A DNA stretch of 64,000 nt from Corynebacterium lowii (GTDB lineage: Bacteria > Actinomycetota > Actinomycetes > Mycobacteriales > Mycobacteriaceae): assembly GCF_001412085.1 (NCBI RefSeq), contig NZ_LKEV01000002.1, positions 372,001 through 436,000 of the forward strand, in the 5' to 3' direction. The translations under genes were made by a program, and so were the position numbers. Within the stretch, counting starts at the first letter, position 1; every line of letters begins with the position of its first letter. Positions 45,082 through 53,712 of the stretch are shown one piece after another. The notes under the pieces were generated by a model. The model was not told where the DNA came from. It ran no database searches and saw only the letters and a program-made list of their open reading frames with translations.

Positions 45082-46227
45082 ATGAATACACCAGACCTTG
45101 CTACCCTTCAGGCTCGCGGCACGCGAAAATGGACCACCTACCCCAGCGATGTGCTGCCCGCCTGGATCGCGGAATCGGACTTTGCCACCTGCCCCGAGGT
45201 GAAAGCGGCCGTCGAGGAGCGCGTGCAGGCCGAATCCTTTGGCTACACCCCGGCCTCCTCCGATCTGCCCGAGGCCCTGGCGGACTTCTCGCAGCACCGC
45301 TATGGCTGGCGGCCCGACCCCGGCAGCATCGTGGAGGTGCCCGATGTGGTGCGCGGGCTCACCCTCGCCGTGCAATTTTTTACCCGCCCCGATTCCCCCG
45401 TGGTGGTGCCGGTGCCTGCCTACCCGCCCTTCCTCAACATTCCTGCGGCCGCCGGGCGCGAAAAAATCACCGTCAGCGCCCAGTACAACCCAGAGCAAGG
45501 CGGCATGGACTTGGGCGAGATCGAGCAGGCCTTTGCCCAAGGTGCTGGTTCCATTTTGCTGTGTTCCCCGCACAACCCCCTGGGCTATACGCTCAGCGAG
45601 GAGTTCCTGCGCGGCCTCATGGAGCTTGCTCAGCGCTACAGTGCCCGCGTGCTCGTCGATGAGATTCACGCTCCCTTGGTGCTCGATGGTTCCCACATCG
45701 CAGCCGCAGGTTTAAGCCCCGAGGCCGCCGAGGTGTGCATTACCGTCACTGCCACCTCTAAGGCCTGGAATATCGCGGGGCTCAAGTGCGCGCAGATGAT
45801 TTTTAGCAACCCCGCCGATGTGCGCACCTGGCGCGGCCTTAACCCCGTGGTCAAGGATGGGGTGGGCACGCTGGGCATCTTTGCCGCTATCGCCTGCTAC
45901 CGCCAGGGTGAGGAGTTCCTGGATCGCCAAGTGGATTACCTGCGCGCCAACCGGGATTGGCTGGTCAAGGAATTGCCCGCGCGCGTTCCCGGCCTGCGCG
46001 TGAGCAACCCGCAGGCCACCTATCTCATGTGGTTGGACTTCCGCGAGACCGCCCTGGCCGAGGACCCCGCAGGGCTCCTACTCCAGCATGGCAAGGTGGC
46101 GCTCAACGACGGCCGTCACTTCGGCCCCGGTGGTCAGGGGCATGCCCGGCTGAACTTTGCCACCTCCCGGGAGAATCTGGAAGAAATTGTGCACCGGATT
46201 GTTTCAGGAACCCAACAGCACAGGTAG
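45082..46227 (+). CDS. aecD: Cystathionine beta-lyase / C-S lyase
   Basis: A 381-residue PLP enzyme of the PatB/MalY group, cleaving C-S bonds of cystathionine, cysteine analogues and S-aminoethylcysteine. The start ATG 45082 gives MNTPDLATLQARGTRKWTTYPSDVLP like AecD of C. glutamicum. Key parts: GSILLCSPHNPLG, VDEIHAPLV, TATSKAWNIAGLKCA with the PLP lysine, and MWLDFRETAL. It precedes brnQ by 45 nt, as in C. glutamicum. Confidence 0.93.
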   Translation: MNTPDLATLQARGTRKWTTYPSDVLPAWIAESDFATCPEVKAAVEERVQAESFGYTPASSDLPEALADFSQHRYGWRPDPGSIVEVPDVVRGLTLAVQFFTRPDSPVVVPVPAYPPFLNIPAAAGREKITVSAQYNPEQGGMDLGEIEQAFAQGAGSILLCSPHNPLGYTLSEEFLRGLMELAQRYSARVLVDEIHAPLVLDGSHIAAAGLSPEAAEVCITVTATSKAWNIAGLKCAQMIFSNPADVRTWRGLNPVVKDGVGTLGIFAAIACYRQGEEFLDRQVDYLRANRDWLVKELPARVPGLRVSNPQATYLMWLDFRETALAEDPAGLLLQHGKVALNDGRHFGPGGQGHARLNFATSRENLEEIVHRIVSGTQQHR

Positions 46228-46272
46228 TGTGTTCTCTATTCTTTGTTCCCTGCTCAAGGCACAGGTGACCCT

Positions 46273-47625
46273 ATGACTAGAGAAAAGTCCTCTCCGATGC
46301 TCCTCATCGTGACGGCCTTCATGCTGTTTTCCATGTTCTTCGGAGCCGGAAACCTCATTTTCCCCGCCATGTTGGGTGTGGAGGCCGGCACCAGTTTTAC
46401 CCCCGCTATCCTCGGCTTCCTCGCCACGAGCGTGGTACTGCCGGTGCTGGCGATCATCGCCATCGCCATTTCTGGGCGCAATGTGCGCGACCTCGCTAAC
46501 CGCGGCGGGGCCGTGTTTGGCCTGGTCTTTTCCATTCTGGCGTACCTCTCCATCGGTGCCTTCTACGCGCTGCCGCGTACCGGCGCGGTGAGCTATTCCA
46601 CCGCTATCCAGCCGCTCACGGGGTGGGATTCCCTGGCTTCCTCGGCCATCTTTAATGCCATCTTCTTCGGCATTGCCCTGGCCCTGGCCTATAAGCCGGG
46701 CAAGATCGTGGATAACCTGGGCAAGTACCTCACTCCCCTGCTGCTGATTCTGCTGGTGGTGCTGGTAGCTCTCTCCCTGAGCACCTTCCACGGCGAGGAA
46801 CTCGCCCCGGCAGAAAAGTACGCCTCCTCGCCCGCCACCACGGGTCTACTAGAGGGCTACCTCACGATGGACTCCATCGCGGCCCTGGCCTTTGGCATCG
46901 TGGTGATCTCCGCGTTGCGCTACAAGAACGTGGCCGAGGGCGGCCCCCTCGTGCGCGGCACCATCATCGCGGGTCTCGGCGCAGGCGCGTTGCTCGCCGC
47001 AATCTACATCGGACTGGGCCTCATCGGCCACCACATTCCCAACCCCACCTCCTATACCGATGGCGCAGGGTTGCTTTCCGACGCCGCCCGCCTCACGATG
47101 GGCACCCCCGGCCAGGTTCTCTTCGGAGCCATCGTGCTCCTGGCCTGCATGACCACCGCCGTGGGCCTCATCGCGGCCACCAGCGAGTTCTTCGAGTACC
47201 TGATGCCCAGCATTAGTTACCGCATCTGGGCCATCATCTTCGCCGTGATGTCCTTCGGCATGGCCACGATGGGTCTGGAAACGGTGCTCACCGTGGCCGC
47301 CCCCATCATCACCTTCATTTATCCTCCGGCCATCACGCTCATCTTGCTCACCCTCATTGAGCCGCTGCTGCGCCGCCGCGTACATCTGGTGCGCACCTAC
47401 CTCATCGCCATCTGGGTTTCCGTGGTGTGGTCGGCACTGACCACCCTGGCGGACCTCGGCCTCAGCGGTCTTTCCCCGCTGGTGGATTGGGCCCCGCTAT
47501 CCGATCAGAGCCTGGGCTGGGTGCTGCCCACCGTGGCGGGAGCACTCATCGGTGTGCTTATCGACGTCGCCAAGCCCCGCGAGGCTTTCTGGGTAGAGGA
47601 CTCCCCCATTTCTACGGCGGAATGA
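46273..47625 (+). CDS. brnQ: Branched-chain amino acid permease
   Basis: A 450-residue LIV cotransporter with about 12 membrane helices and the BrnQ start FMLFSMFFGAGNLIFPAMLG. It imports Ile, Leu and Val (and possibly Met) with Na+ or H+. ATG 46273 is preceded by CAGGTGACC. Co-transcribed with aecD. Confidence 0.95.
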   Translation: MTREKSSPMLLIVTAFMLFSMFFGAGNLIFPAMLGVEAGTSFTPAILGFLATSVVLPVLAIIAIAISGRNVRDLANRGGAVFGLVFSILAYLSIGAFYALPRTGAVSYSTAIQPLTGWDSLASSAIFNAIFFGIALALAYKPGKIVDNLGKYLTPLLLILLVVLVALSLSTFHGEELAPAEKYASSPATTGLLEGYLTMDSIAALAFGIVVISALRYKNVAEGGPLVRGTIIAGLGAGALLAAIYIGLGLIGHHIPNPTSYTDGAGLLSDAARLTMGTPGQVLFGAIVLLACMTTAVGLIAATSEFFEYLMPSISYRIWAIIFAVMSFGMATMGLETVLTVAAPIITFIYPPAITLILLTLIEPLLRRRVHLVRTYLIAIWVSVVWSALTTLADLGLSGLSPLVDWAPLSDQSLGWVLPTVAGALIGVLIDVAKPREAFWVEDSPISTAE

Positions 47626-47686
47626 AAAACCCGGCGCGGGTGTTGCAGGAACAGTAACCTCACTTCTTCTTGAAAAGGACGTTCCC

Positions 47687-48694
47687 GTGGCACCCGCGCT
47701 TCCTCTTTCCCTCATTGATTTCTGCACCGTCTTGGAGGGCGAACGCCCCGGTGCCTCCATGAAGCGCTCCGTGGAGTTGGCCCAAAAGGCCGAATCCCTG
47801 GGCTTTTATCGCATGTGGTACGCCGAGCACCACAATATGCCCGGCATTTCCTCCTCCGCCCCGGCCGTACTCATCTCGCACGTGGGCGCGCATACTTCTT
47901 CTATTCGCCTGGGTGCGGGCGGGGTCATGCTGCCCAATCATTCCCCGTACGTGATTGCCGAGCAGTTCGGCATGCTCGCAGAACTCTACCCCGATCGCAT
48001 CGACCTCGGCCTGGGGCGCGCACCGGGCACCGATATGAACACCCTGGGGCGCGCGCTGCGCCGCGACGCTCACGCGGCAGAGAACTTCCCCAGCGACGTG
48101 ATGGAACTAGCCGGATACCTCTCCGATGAATCCCCGCTGCCGGGAGTGCAGGCGGTACCGGGCAAGGGCACGCACGTACCCCTGTATATTCTTGGCTCCT
48201 CGATGTTTGGGGCGTCGCTCGCCGCCAAGCTGGGCCTGCCCTACGCCTTTGCCTCGCACTTCGCGCCCACGCACCTGGTGCAGGCCACCACCTATTACAA
48301 GGAGAACTTCCAGCCCTCCGAGTTCTTGAGCGAACCCTATGTGATTGCCGCCGTGAATGTGACGGCCTCCGATACCCACGAGGACGCCCAGCGCCAGAGC
48401 GACCTCGTGCGCCGAGAGCGGGTGCGCGCCCTGGCCGCGCGCGGAAACCGGGATATTAGCGATGCCAACCTCGATCAGTTGGTGAACTCCCCTGCGGGCC
48501 AGCAGATTATCGGCATGCTGCATTACAGCGCCATCGGCACCCGCGATGAGGTACGCGATTACCTCGCGGACTTTGCAGAACTAGCCAAGGCCGATGAACT
48601 GATGATCTCCGTGCAGGCCCCCACCGGGGCGGAGAATCACCGCGCGATGGAGATTCTGGCCGAGGGGTGGGGGTTGGAATCCCCGACTAATTAG
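47687..48694 (+). CDS. LLM-class flavin monooxygenase (luciferase-like)
   Basis: A 335-residue luciferase-like FMN enzyme. It starts at GTG 47687 with AAAAGGA upstream. RMWYAEHHNMPG, GAGGVMLPNHSPYVIAEQFGML and RIDLGLGRAPGTD are the standard motifs of the MsnO8-like subgroup. It forms the aecD-brnQ-luxA-like order. Its stop interlocks with the ancestral stop of the BCCT gene (TTAG). Confidence 0.92.
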   Translation: MAPALPLSLIDFCTVLEGERPGASMKRSVELAQKAESLGFYRMWYAEHHNMPGISSSAPAVLISHVGAHTSSIRLGAGGVMLPNHSPYVIAEQFGMLAELYPDRIDLGLGRAPGTDMNTLGRALRRDAHAAENFPSDVMELAGYLSDESPLPGVQAVPGKGTHVPLYILGSSMFGASLAAKLGLPYAFASHFAPTHLVQATTYYKENFQPSEFLSEPYVIAAVNVTASDTHEDAQRQSDLVRRERVRALAARGNRDISDANLDQLVNSPAGQQIIGMLHYSAIGTRDEVRDYLADFAELAKADELMISVQAPTGAENHRAMEILAEGWGLESPTN

Positions 48695-48891
48695 GCGTGC
48701 TTATCCCACTGCTCGGCGGTCTGCGGGCGGGACTGCTCGATGACCTTAAAACCCGGCTCCGCATTGTCCGAGCCCGGTTCGTCCACCATCTCGCCCTGAA
48801 CGCCCAGGTCTCCGCCGATCACCACGTTGCCCGGAAGCACGATATTGCCATCCTCATCGTGCTCTAATACCGGAGTGGGCAGGGCGTTACC
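48691..48891 (-). pseudogene. Tail of the BCCT gene beyond an amber codon
   Basis: The reading frame of the transporter continues without further stops for 66 codons after a TAG at 48892-48894, to TAA at 48691-48693. The translation (GNALPTPVLEHDEDGN...) is hydrophilic and acidic, uses normal codons, and looks like the cytoplasmic C-terminal tail of the carrier. Its final stop interlocks with the convergent gene by 4 nt, as in most other convergent pairs in the window. Confidence 0.75.
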
Positions 48892-50532
48892 CTACTCGTC
48901 GTAGCCGGGGGCCGGGCGGTTTTCATGCTCTTCCAGCTTCTCCGCGCTATCGGTGCGCTCCCAGTGGCGGGTGCGCACCTGCCGGGTAGCAGCGGCATCG
49001 TCGCTCATTCCCTTGAGCAGCGAGTACATCATTACAAACTGCATGAGGAAGAAGGGGAAGGCCACGATAATCACCACCTCTTGCAGCGAGGCGATACCCG
49101 TATCCGGGGAAATCAGCAGCAGCGCCGTACACACCGCGCCGATCATGGCCGCCCAGAAGAGCCGGTACCACGTGGGAGTTTTATCCTCTTCGCCGGTGGC
49201 AAACATGTCATTGACCAAGGCCGCGGAGTCAATCGAGGTGATAAAGAAGATCACGATGATAACCAAGGCAAAGGCGGAGACTATACCCGTGAACGGATAT
49301 TGCTCTAGGAGTTTAAAGAGCGCGGCGGGCACATCGCCCTCCTCCACCACTGGAATGGTGAAGTAACCCGGATCGCTCAACTCCAATTCAATGCCCGCGC
49401 GCCCAAAGATGCTGTACCAAATGACCACGAAGATGGTGGGCAGCGCCAGCACGCCGGCGATATATTCGCGCACCGTGCGCCCCCTGGAAATGCGGGCCAC
49501 GAACATGCCCACGTAGGGCGACCAGCAGATCGTCCAGGCCCAATAGAACACCGTCCACTTGCCCTGCCAACCGGGATTATCCTGGTACGAATCCGACCAG
49601 AACATGATGTCCGGCAACCATGAGGCATAAATGCCAAAGGACTCCACCGTGTTTCGCAACAGCGTGAGGGTAGGGCCGGTGAACAGGATAAAGAACATCA
49701 AGGCCACGGCTACCGCGATATTGAGGTTGGAGAGAATCTTGATTCCCTTATCCAGACCCGAGGCCACGGAAAGGCAGGCCACGGCGGTAATCACCACGAT
49801 TATGAGCAACTGCACCCAACTGATAATCGGGGTATCCCAGAGCTTATTCATGCCTGCGTTAATTTGGAGCACACCCAGGCCCACCGACACCGCGATACCA
49901 AAGGTGGTACCCACAATGGCTAGTACGTCGATGAGTTTGCCTGGGGTGGAATAGATGCGCCCGCCGAGTACTGGGGCAAAAACGGAGGAAAGGCGCGGCG
50001 GGAGTTTGCGCTTATAGATGAAGTACCCCAAAGCCAGGCCGGGCAGCGCCATAATCACCCACATGTGAATACCAAAGTGATACATGGTGAAGGCAAAGGC
50101 CTCCGTGATGGCGCCGGGAGACATGCGCTCTTGATCGGCCATCGGCACGTTATAGGCGTGGTTAATTGGCTCGGCCACGCCCCAGAACATCAGCACCGCA
50201 CCCACGCCACCGGCGAAGAGCATGCAAAACCACGCAATCAGGCTGTGCTCGGGTTCCTCATCGTCATCGCCCAGGCGCACCCGGCCGTAGCGAGAGGCAA
50301 AGATTCCCAGCAGGAAGATGAGCACCAGCGAGACTCCGCCAATGTACATCCATCCGAGATTTTCCAGGAGCCATCCGGCGGCCTGGGAGAAGGCCTCGCG
50401 GGCGGTTTCACCCAGGAGAATGGTGAGCACCACGAAAGAAACGATCACCCCCGCCGAGGCGAGGAAGATCACGGGGTCAGATTGCAGTCTGAATCTGCGC
50501 TTATGCGTGCTGACGGGGGCGGGTGTGGACAT
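48892..50532 (-). CDS. ectP: BCCT-family compatible-solute transporter, truncated
   Basis: A 546-residue 12-helix betaine/ectoine/carnitine-type carrier. The glycine-betaine-like signature FYWAWTICWSPYVGMFVARISRGR is at about 345-368. The C terminus ends RPAPGYDE at a TAG. With the frame behind it the protein would have 612 residues, the usual size of EctP-like carriers. The position next to the luciferase-like gene supports EctP. ATG 50532 is chosen over an upstream in-frame start. The truncation removes part of the cytoplasmic tail, which tunes osmosensing in BetP-type carriers. Confidence 0.85.
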   Translation of the reverse strand: MSTPAPVSTHKRRFRLQSDPVIFLASAGVIVSFVVLTILLGETAREAFSQAAGWLLENLGWMYIGGVSLVLIFLLGIFASRYGRVRLGDDDEEPEHSLIAWFCMLFAGGVGAVLMFWGVAEPINHAYNVPMADQERMSPGAITEAFAFTMYHFGIHMWVIMALPGLALGYFIYKRKLPPRLSSVFAPVLGGRIYSTPGKLIDVLAIVGTTFGIAVSVGLGVLQINAGMNKLWDTPIISWVQLLIIVVITAVACLSVASGLDKGIKILSNLNIAVAVALMFFILFTGPTLTLLRNTVESFGIYASWLPDIMFWSDSYQDNPGWQGKWTVFYWAWTICWSPYVGMFVARISRGRTVREYIAGVLALPTIFVVIWYSIFGRAGIELELSDPGYFTIPVVEEGDVPAALFKLLEQYPFTGIVSAFALVIIVIFFITSIDSAALVNDMFATGEEDKTPTWYRLFWAAMIGAVCTALLLISPDTGIASLQEVVIIVAFPFFLMQFVMMYSLLKGMSDDAAATRQVRTRHWERTDSAEKLEEHENRPAPGYDE

Positions 50533-50677
50533 CGGGGTATCACCTAGATTTTCTCGATTGGCTGTGGGGCTGAGCAGGGCAAAGCCTACTAGCACTACCC
50601 CGTCCCCGACTAACCCCTCACGCAGACCTCACCACAACACTTGACCCAGATCACAGTTAGATGTTAGTTTTGTAAAA

Positions 50678-50696
50678 GCAACATAAAAGATGTTGC
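50678..50696. promoter_or_regulatory. Palindrome between the BCCT gene and the secreted peptide gene
   Basis: GCAACAT-AAAAG-ATGTTGC, 7-bp perfect arms, 145 bp from the BCCT start and 93 bp from the secreted peptide start. TTGACCCAGATCACA just upstream resembles half of a GlxR site. A regulator binding site is likely but unidentified. Confidence 0.45.
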
Positions 50697-50789
50697 ACCC
50701 TCACAAGATAAGGAGCACCCCCTTCGATAAAGCCCGCAAGGGCAATCAGTCAAACCGCACCCACCTTTCCCTAAGACAGAGGAGTTATC

Positions 50790-51335
50790 ATGCGGAAAAT
50801 CAGTTGGAAACTATGTTCGTCTACCCTCATTGCGGCGCTAGCCTTCCAGGCCGCGACCGTTCCCCATGCAACCGCAGCGCCTTCCAATGGAGCAAGCACG
50901 GAGATACAGTCTGCCGAACTGTCTGAACCTGCCAGCCTTGAGGAAACTCAGAAGATTCTCGAAGAAGAGGGTCTCAACGAGGTAGAAACAGAAACTGTCT
51001 ACGTTGCTGGAGTTGGTAATGTCGAGTTCACCTACGACTACATCAACGGAACCATCACCATGGTAGACCCCGATGGCACAACCGAAGTGGTCTCCTTCCA
51101 GGAACTCGCCTCAATCTCCGAGAAAGCCGATGATCCAGTTGAACCTATCACCGGAACGCAATTCCGAAGGATCAATAAGGAAAAGGTCTGTAAAGCGCTA
51201 GCGACAGCAGTTGGAGCCGGCCATAAGAAAACATGGCAGGTTGCACTCAAGATCGCCGGAGTCAATCCGTGGGTTCGGGCAGCACTCTGGCTTGGCGAAA
51301 CCGGGTTGTGGTTGTATGTCAGGAATCAGTGTTAA
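50790..51335 (+). CDS. Secreted two-Cys peptide/protein, possibly bacteriocin-like
   Basis: A 181-residue exported protein: Sec signal 1-30 (FQAATVPHATAA). Mature residues 31-128 are acidic, with strand-like repeats (VETETVYVAGVG, ITMVDPDGTTEVV). The last 53 residues are basic, Gly/Ala/Trp-rich and amphipathic, holding Cys134 and the C-terminal Cys181. AGAGGAG precedes ATG 50790. Codon and base use are less GC-rich than in surrounding genes. It is followed by a small membrane protein after 6 nt. I do not recognise the family. Confidence 0.72.
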   Translation: MRKISWKLCSSTLIAALAFQAATVPHATAAPSNGASTEIQSAELSEPASLEETQKILEEEGLNEVETETVYVAGVGNVEFTYDYINGTITMVDPDGTTEVVSFQELASISEKADDPVEPITGTQFRRINKEKVCKALATAVGAGHKKTWQVALKIAGVNPWVRAALWLGETGLWLYVRNQC

Positions 51336-51341
51336 GAGACG

Positions 51342-51644
51342 ATGAAACAATCCGAGAAGCCAGAAATTACCAGCGAAGAATTCTTTGAAGAGTTTTTCGA
51401 GCCCAAGGGCTGGGTTCTCTCGGGCCTGGGGCTCATCCTCTTTGGAATAGTTGTCTCCCTCTTCACCAAAGGCGGCATTGATTTCATAGAGGACGCCGAC
51501 TGGTACTTAACTGGGGCCGCAATCATGTTACGCGGAATCATCTTCATATTCCTGCGGCCTCAGTTCCCCCGGCTCATCTGCTGGATTCTCACATTCAGCT
51601 CATGGACCGCGCTGGCCGTGATCTACTTCGTTCTCATACCCTAA
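51342..51644 (+). CDS. Small membrane protein, possible immunity partner
   Basis: A 100-residue protein with an acidic N terminus (EEFFEEFF) and three membrane helices: GWVLSGLGLILFGIVVSLF, WYLTGAAIMLRGIIFIFL and LICWILTFSSWTALAVIYF. It follows the secreted peptide gene by 6 nt and ends at a terminator, forming a two-gene unit. Low GC like its partner. Immunity function is inferred from layout only. Confidence 0.65.
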   Translation: MKQSEKPEITSEEFFEEFFEPKGWVLSGLGLILFGIVVSLFTKGGIDFIEDADWYLTGAAIMLRGIIFIFLRPQFPRLICWILTFSSWTALAVIYFVLIP

Positions 51645-51647
51645 AAC

Positions 51648-51677
51648 AAACCCCGGCAGCGCATACTGCCGGGGTTT
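51648..51677. terminator. Bidirectional terminator
   Basis: AAACCCCGGCAG (51648-51659), 6-nt loop, CTGCCGGGGTTT (51666-51677). It lies between convergent genes, with T-rich sequence on both sides. Confidence 0.85.
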
Positions 51678-51695
51678 CCTAACGCACAAGGGCTC

Positions 51696-52004
51696 TTACT
51701 TGATAAAGAACTCGCCGTTCTCGCCCTTCACGATCACATCGCCGCCGTGGGCCACCTGACCATTGGGCAGCACGAGGGGACGCAGATCCTTGGTCTCACC
51801 ATCGGGGGCCACGAACTCCTCGCCAGCAAACCACTTCTGGAAGGCCTCGGAGGAGGTGCTGGAACCGGAGTAGCGGTGGGCCTCGCCGCGAGCGTCCTGC
51901 TCATCGGCGTCCTGCTGGGCCACGATGGGCCGCGGAGTGATGGGTTCCTGGAATACCGGGGCGTCGAAGGTCAGTGCGGAAAGTGCCAGCGTGCTCAGCA
52001 GCAT
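51696..52004 (-). CDS. Small exported hypothetical protein, 102 aa
   Basis: Short hydrophobic start MLLSTLALSALTF, possibly a signal peptide or anchor, followed by an acidic, hydrophilic chain ending in GGDVIVKGENGEFFIK. No family known to me. Confidence 0.55.
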   Translation of the reverse strand: MLLSTLALSALTFDAPVFQEPITPRPIVAQQDADEQDARGEAHRYSGSSTSSEAFQKWFAGEEFVAPDGETKDLRPLVLPNGQVAHGGDVIVKGENGEFFIK

Positions 52005-52140
52005 GGTGCCTCCTCATAGGCAATAGGTATGCGCGTATCAGCGGAAAACATTAAGCATGGTAACAACCTCGTCCCTGCCTGTCATTCCCTAATATTTTCT
52101 TTCCCGCCCCTGCGTCCCACCCATCTGTTACCCTGCTCTC

Positions 52141-53712
52141 ATGTTTTCGCGGAATCCCGCCCGGCCACTGACTGCCCTCGTCCTCGCGCTCCTCCCCCTG
52201 AGCGTGGCGGCGTGCAGCGCGGGCTCTACTGCCTCGACCAGCGTGGCGTCGCAAAGCGAAAATCGCGCGCATACCGTGGTGCTTGCCGCTAATGCCGCCC
52301 CGGCCTCCCTGGACTTCACCACCACCTCCGGTGCGGCGATTCCCCAGGCGCTCATGGGCAATGTGTATGAGACGCTGGTGCGCATTGATTCCTCCGGGGA
52401 TATTCAGCCCGGCCTGGCGCAGAGCTGGGAGGTTTCCGAGGACGGCACCACGTATACCTTCCACCTGCGCCCGGGGGTGCGCTTTAGCAATGGCGACGCC
52501 TTTAGCGCCCACACCGCAAAGTTCTCCCTCGATCGCGTGCTCAGCGACGCCTGGACCAATGGCCTCAAGGCACAGATGGCCCCGGTAGCCAGCACCACCG
52601 CCCTTGACGATCTCACCTTAGAGGTGCGCCTGCATCAGCGTTCTACCACCTGGCTGTGGAATATGGGAACGCTGGTGGGAGCCATGATGAGCCCGCAGGC
52701 CGTAGATGATCTTGCCGCGCACCCCGTGGGCACCGGCCCCTATGAGGTGGATACCTGGGCGGTGGGCAGCGCCCTTCGCCTGCGCACCAACCCTGATTAT
52801 TGGGGCGAGTCCCCCGCCAACGAGGGCGTGGAGATTCGCTACTTCCCCGATGCCATTTCCGCCACCAATGCCCTGGAATCCGGGGACGTCGATGTGCTGT
52901 GGGGCCTACAATCCCCCGAACTTCTCGATCCCCTCCAGGCGCGCGGACAATGGAATATTGACGTCGGCACCACCAATGGTGAGGTGCTGCTCTCCATGAA
53001 TAATCGCCGCGCCCCCTTTGATGATGTGGCGGTGCGCCGCGCGGTGCTGCACGCCATTGATCGCCAGGCGGTGATTGATACCGTATGGGACGGCTATGGG
53101 GTGGATACCGGCGGTATTCCAGTGCCGCCCACCGACCCCTGGTATCAGCCCTCGCAGCGCTATCCCTTCGACCCCGAGCGCGCGCGTACCCTGCTGAACG
53201 AGGCAGGTTATGCCACCGACGGCACCGATCCCCGCCTGGAGGTGACCATCACCGTCCCCGCCATGCCCTATACCCAAACCACCTCGGAACTGGTGTATTC
53301 GCAATTGCGCGATGTGGGGTTCCGCGTCACCTTGAAATCGGCGGAGTTCCCGGCGGTATGGCTGGCGCAGGTGCTCAAGAAGCACGATTACGATATGTCG
53401 CTCATCGCCCACGTGGAGGCCCGGGATATTCCCACACTCTTTGGCAATCCCGATTATTACCTGGGATACGATTCCCCTCGCACGCGGGAGCTCCTGGCCG
53501 CCGCCGATGCCGCCGCCCCGGAGGAAACCACGGAACTCATGAAGCAGGCCGTGGATTCCCTCATGGAAGAGGCCGCCGCCGATACGCTGATGAACTTCCC
53601 GAGCATCGTGGTTTCCCACCCCGGCATCGGCGGCATTGATCCCACCGCGGTGGTCGATTCCCTCCCGCTTTCCCGGATAGCCAAGTCCTCCACCGCAAAG
53701 GAGCAGCACTAA
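52141..53712 (+). CDS. Peptide/nickel-type ABC solute-binding lipoprotein
   Basis: A 523-residue SBP_bac_5-type lipoprotein, lipobox SVAAC (Cys about residue 25). PASLDFTTTSGAAIPQALMGNVYETLVRIDSSGDIQPGLAQSW in pieces is standard for the OppA/DppA/NikA class. First gene of a four-gene operon; its stop overlaps the next start by 1 nt. Substrate unknown; the absence of His-rich sequence argues against nickel. Confidence 0.92.
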   Translation: MFSRNPARPLTALVLALLPLSVAACSAGSTASTSVASQSENRAHTVVLAANAAPASLDFTTTSGAAIPQALMGNVYETLVRIDSSGDIQPGLAQSWEVSEDGTTYTFHLRPGVRFSNGDAFSAHTAKFSLDRVLSDAWTNGLKAQMAPVASTTALDDLTLEVRLHQRSTTWLWNMGTLVGAMMSPQAVDDLAAHPVGTGPYEVDTWAVGSALRLRTNPDYWGESPANEGVEIRYFPDAISATNALESGDVDVLWGLQSPELLDPLQARGQWNIDVGTTNGEVLLSMNNRRAPFDDVAVRRAVLHAIDRQAVIDTVWDGYGVDTGGIPVPPTDPWYQPSQRYPFDPERARTLLNEAGYATDGTDPRLEVTITVPAMPYTQTTSELVYSQLRDVGFRVTLKSAEFPAVWLAQVLKKHDYDMSLIAHVEARDIPTLFGNPDYYLGYDSPRTRELLAAADAAAPEETTELMKQAVDSLMEEAAADTLMNFPSIVVSHPGIGGIDPTAVVDSLPLSRIAKSSTAKEQH

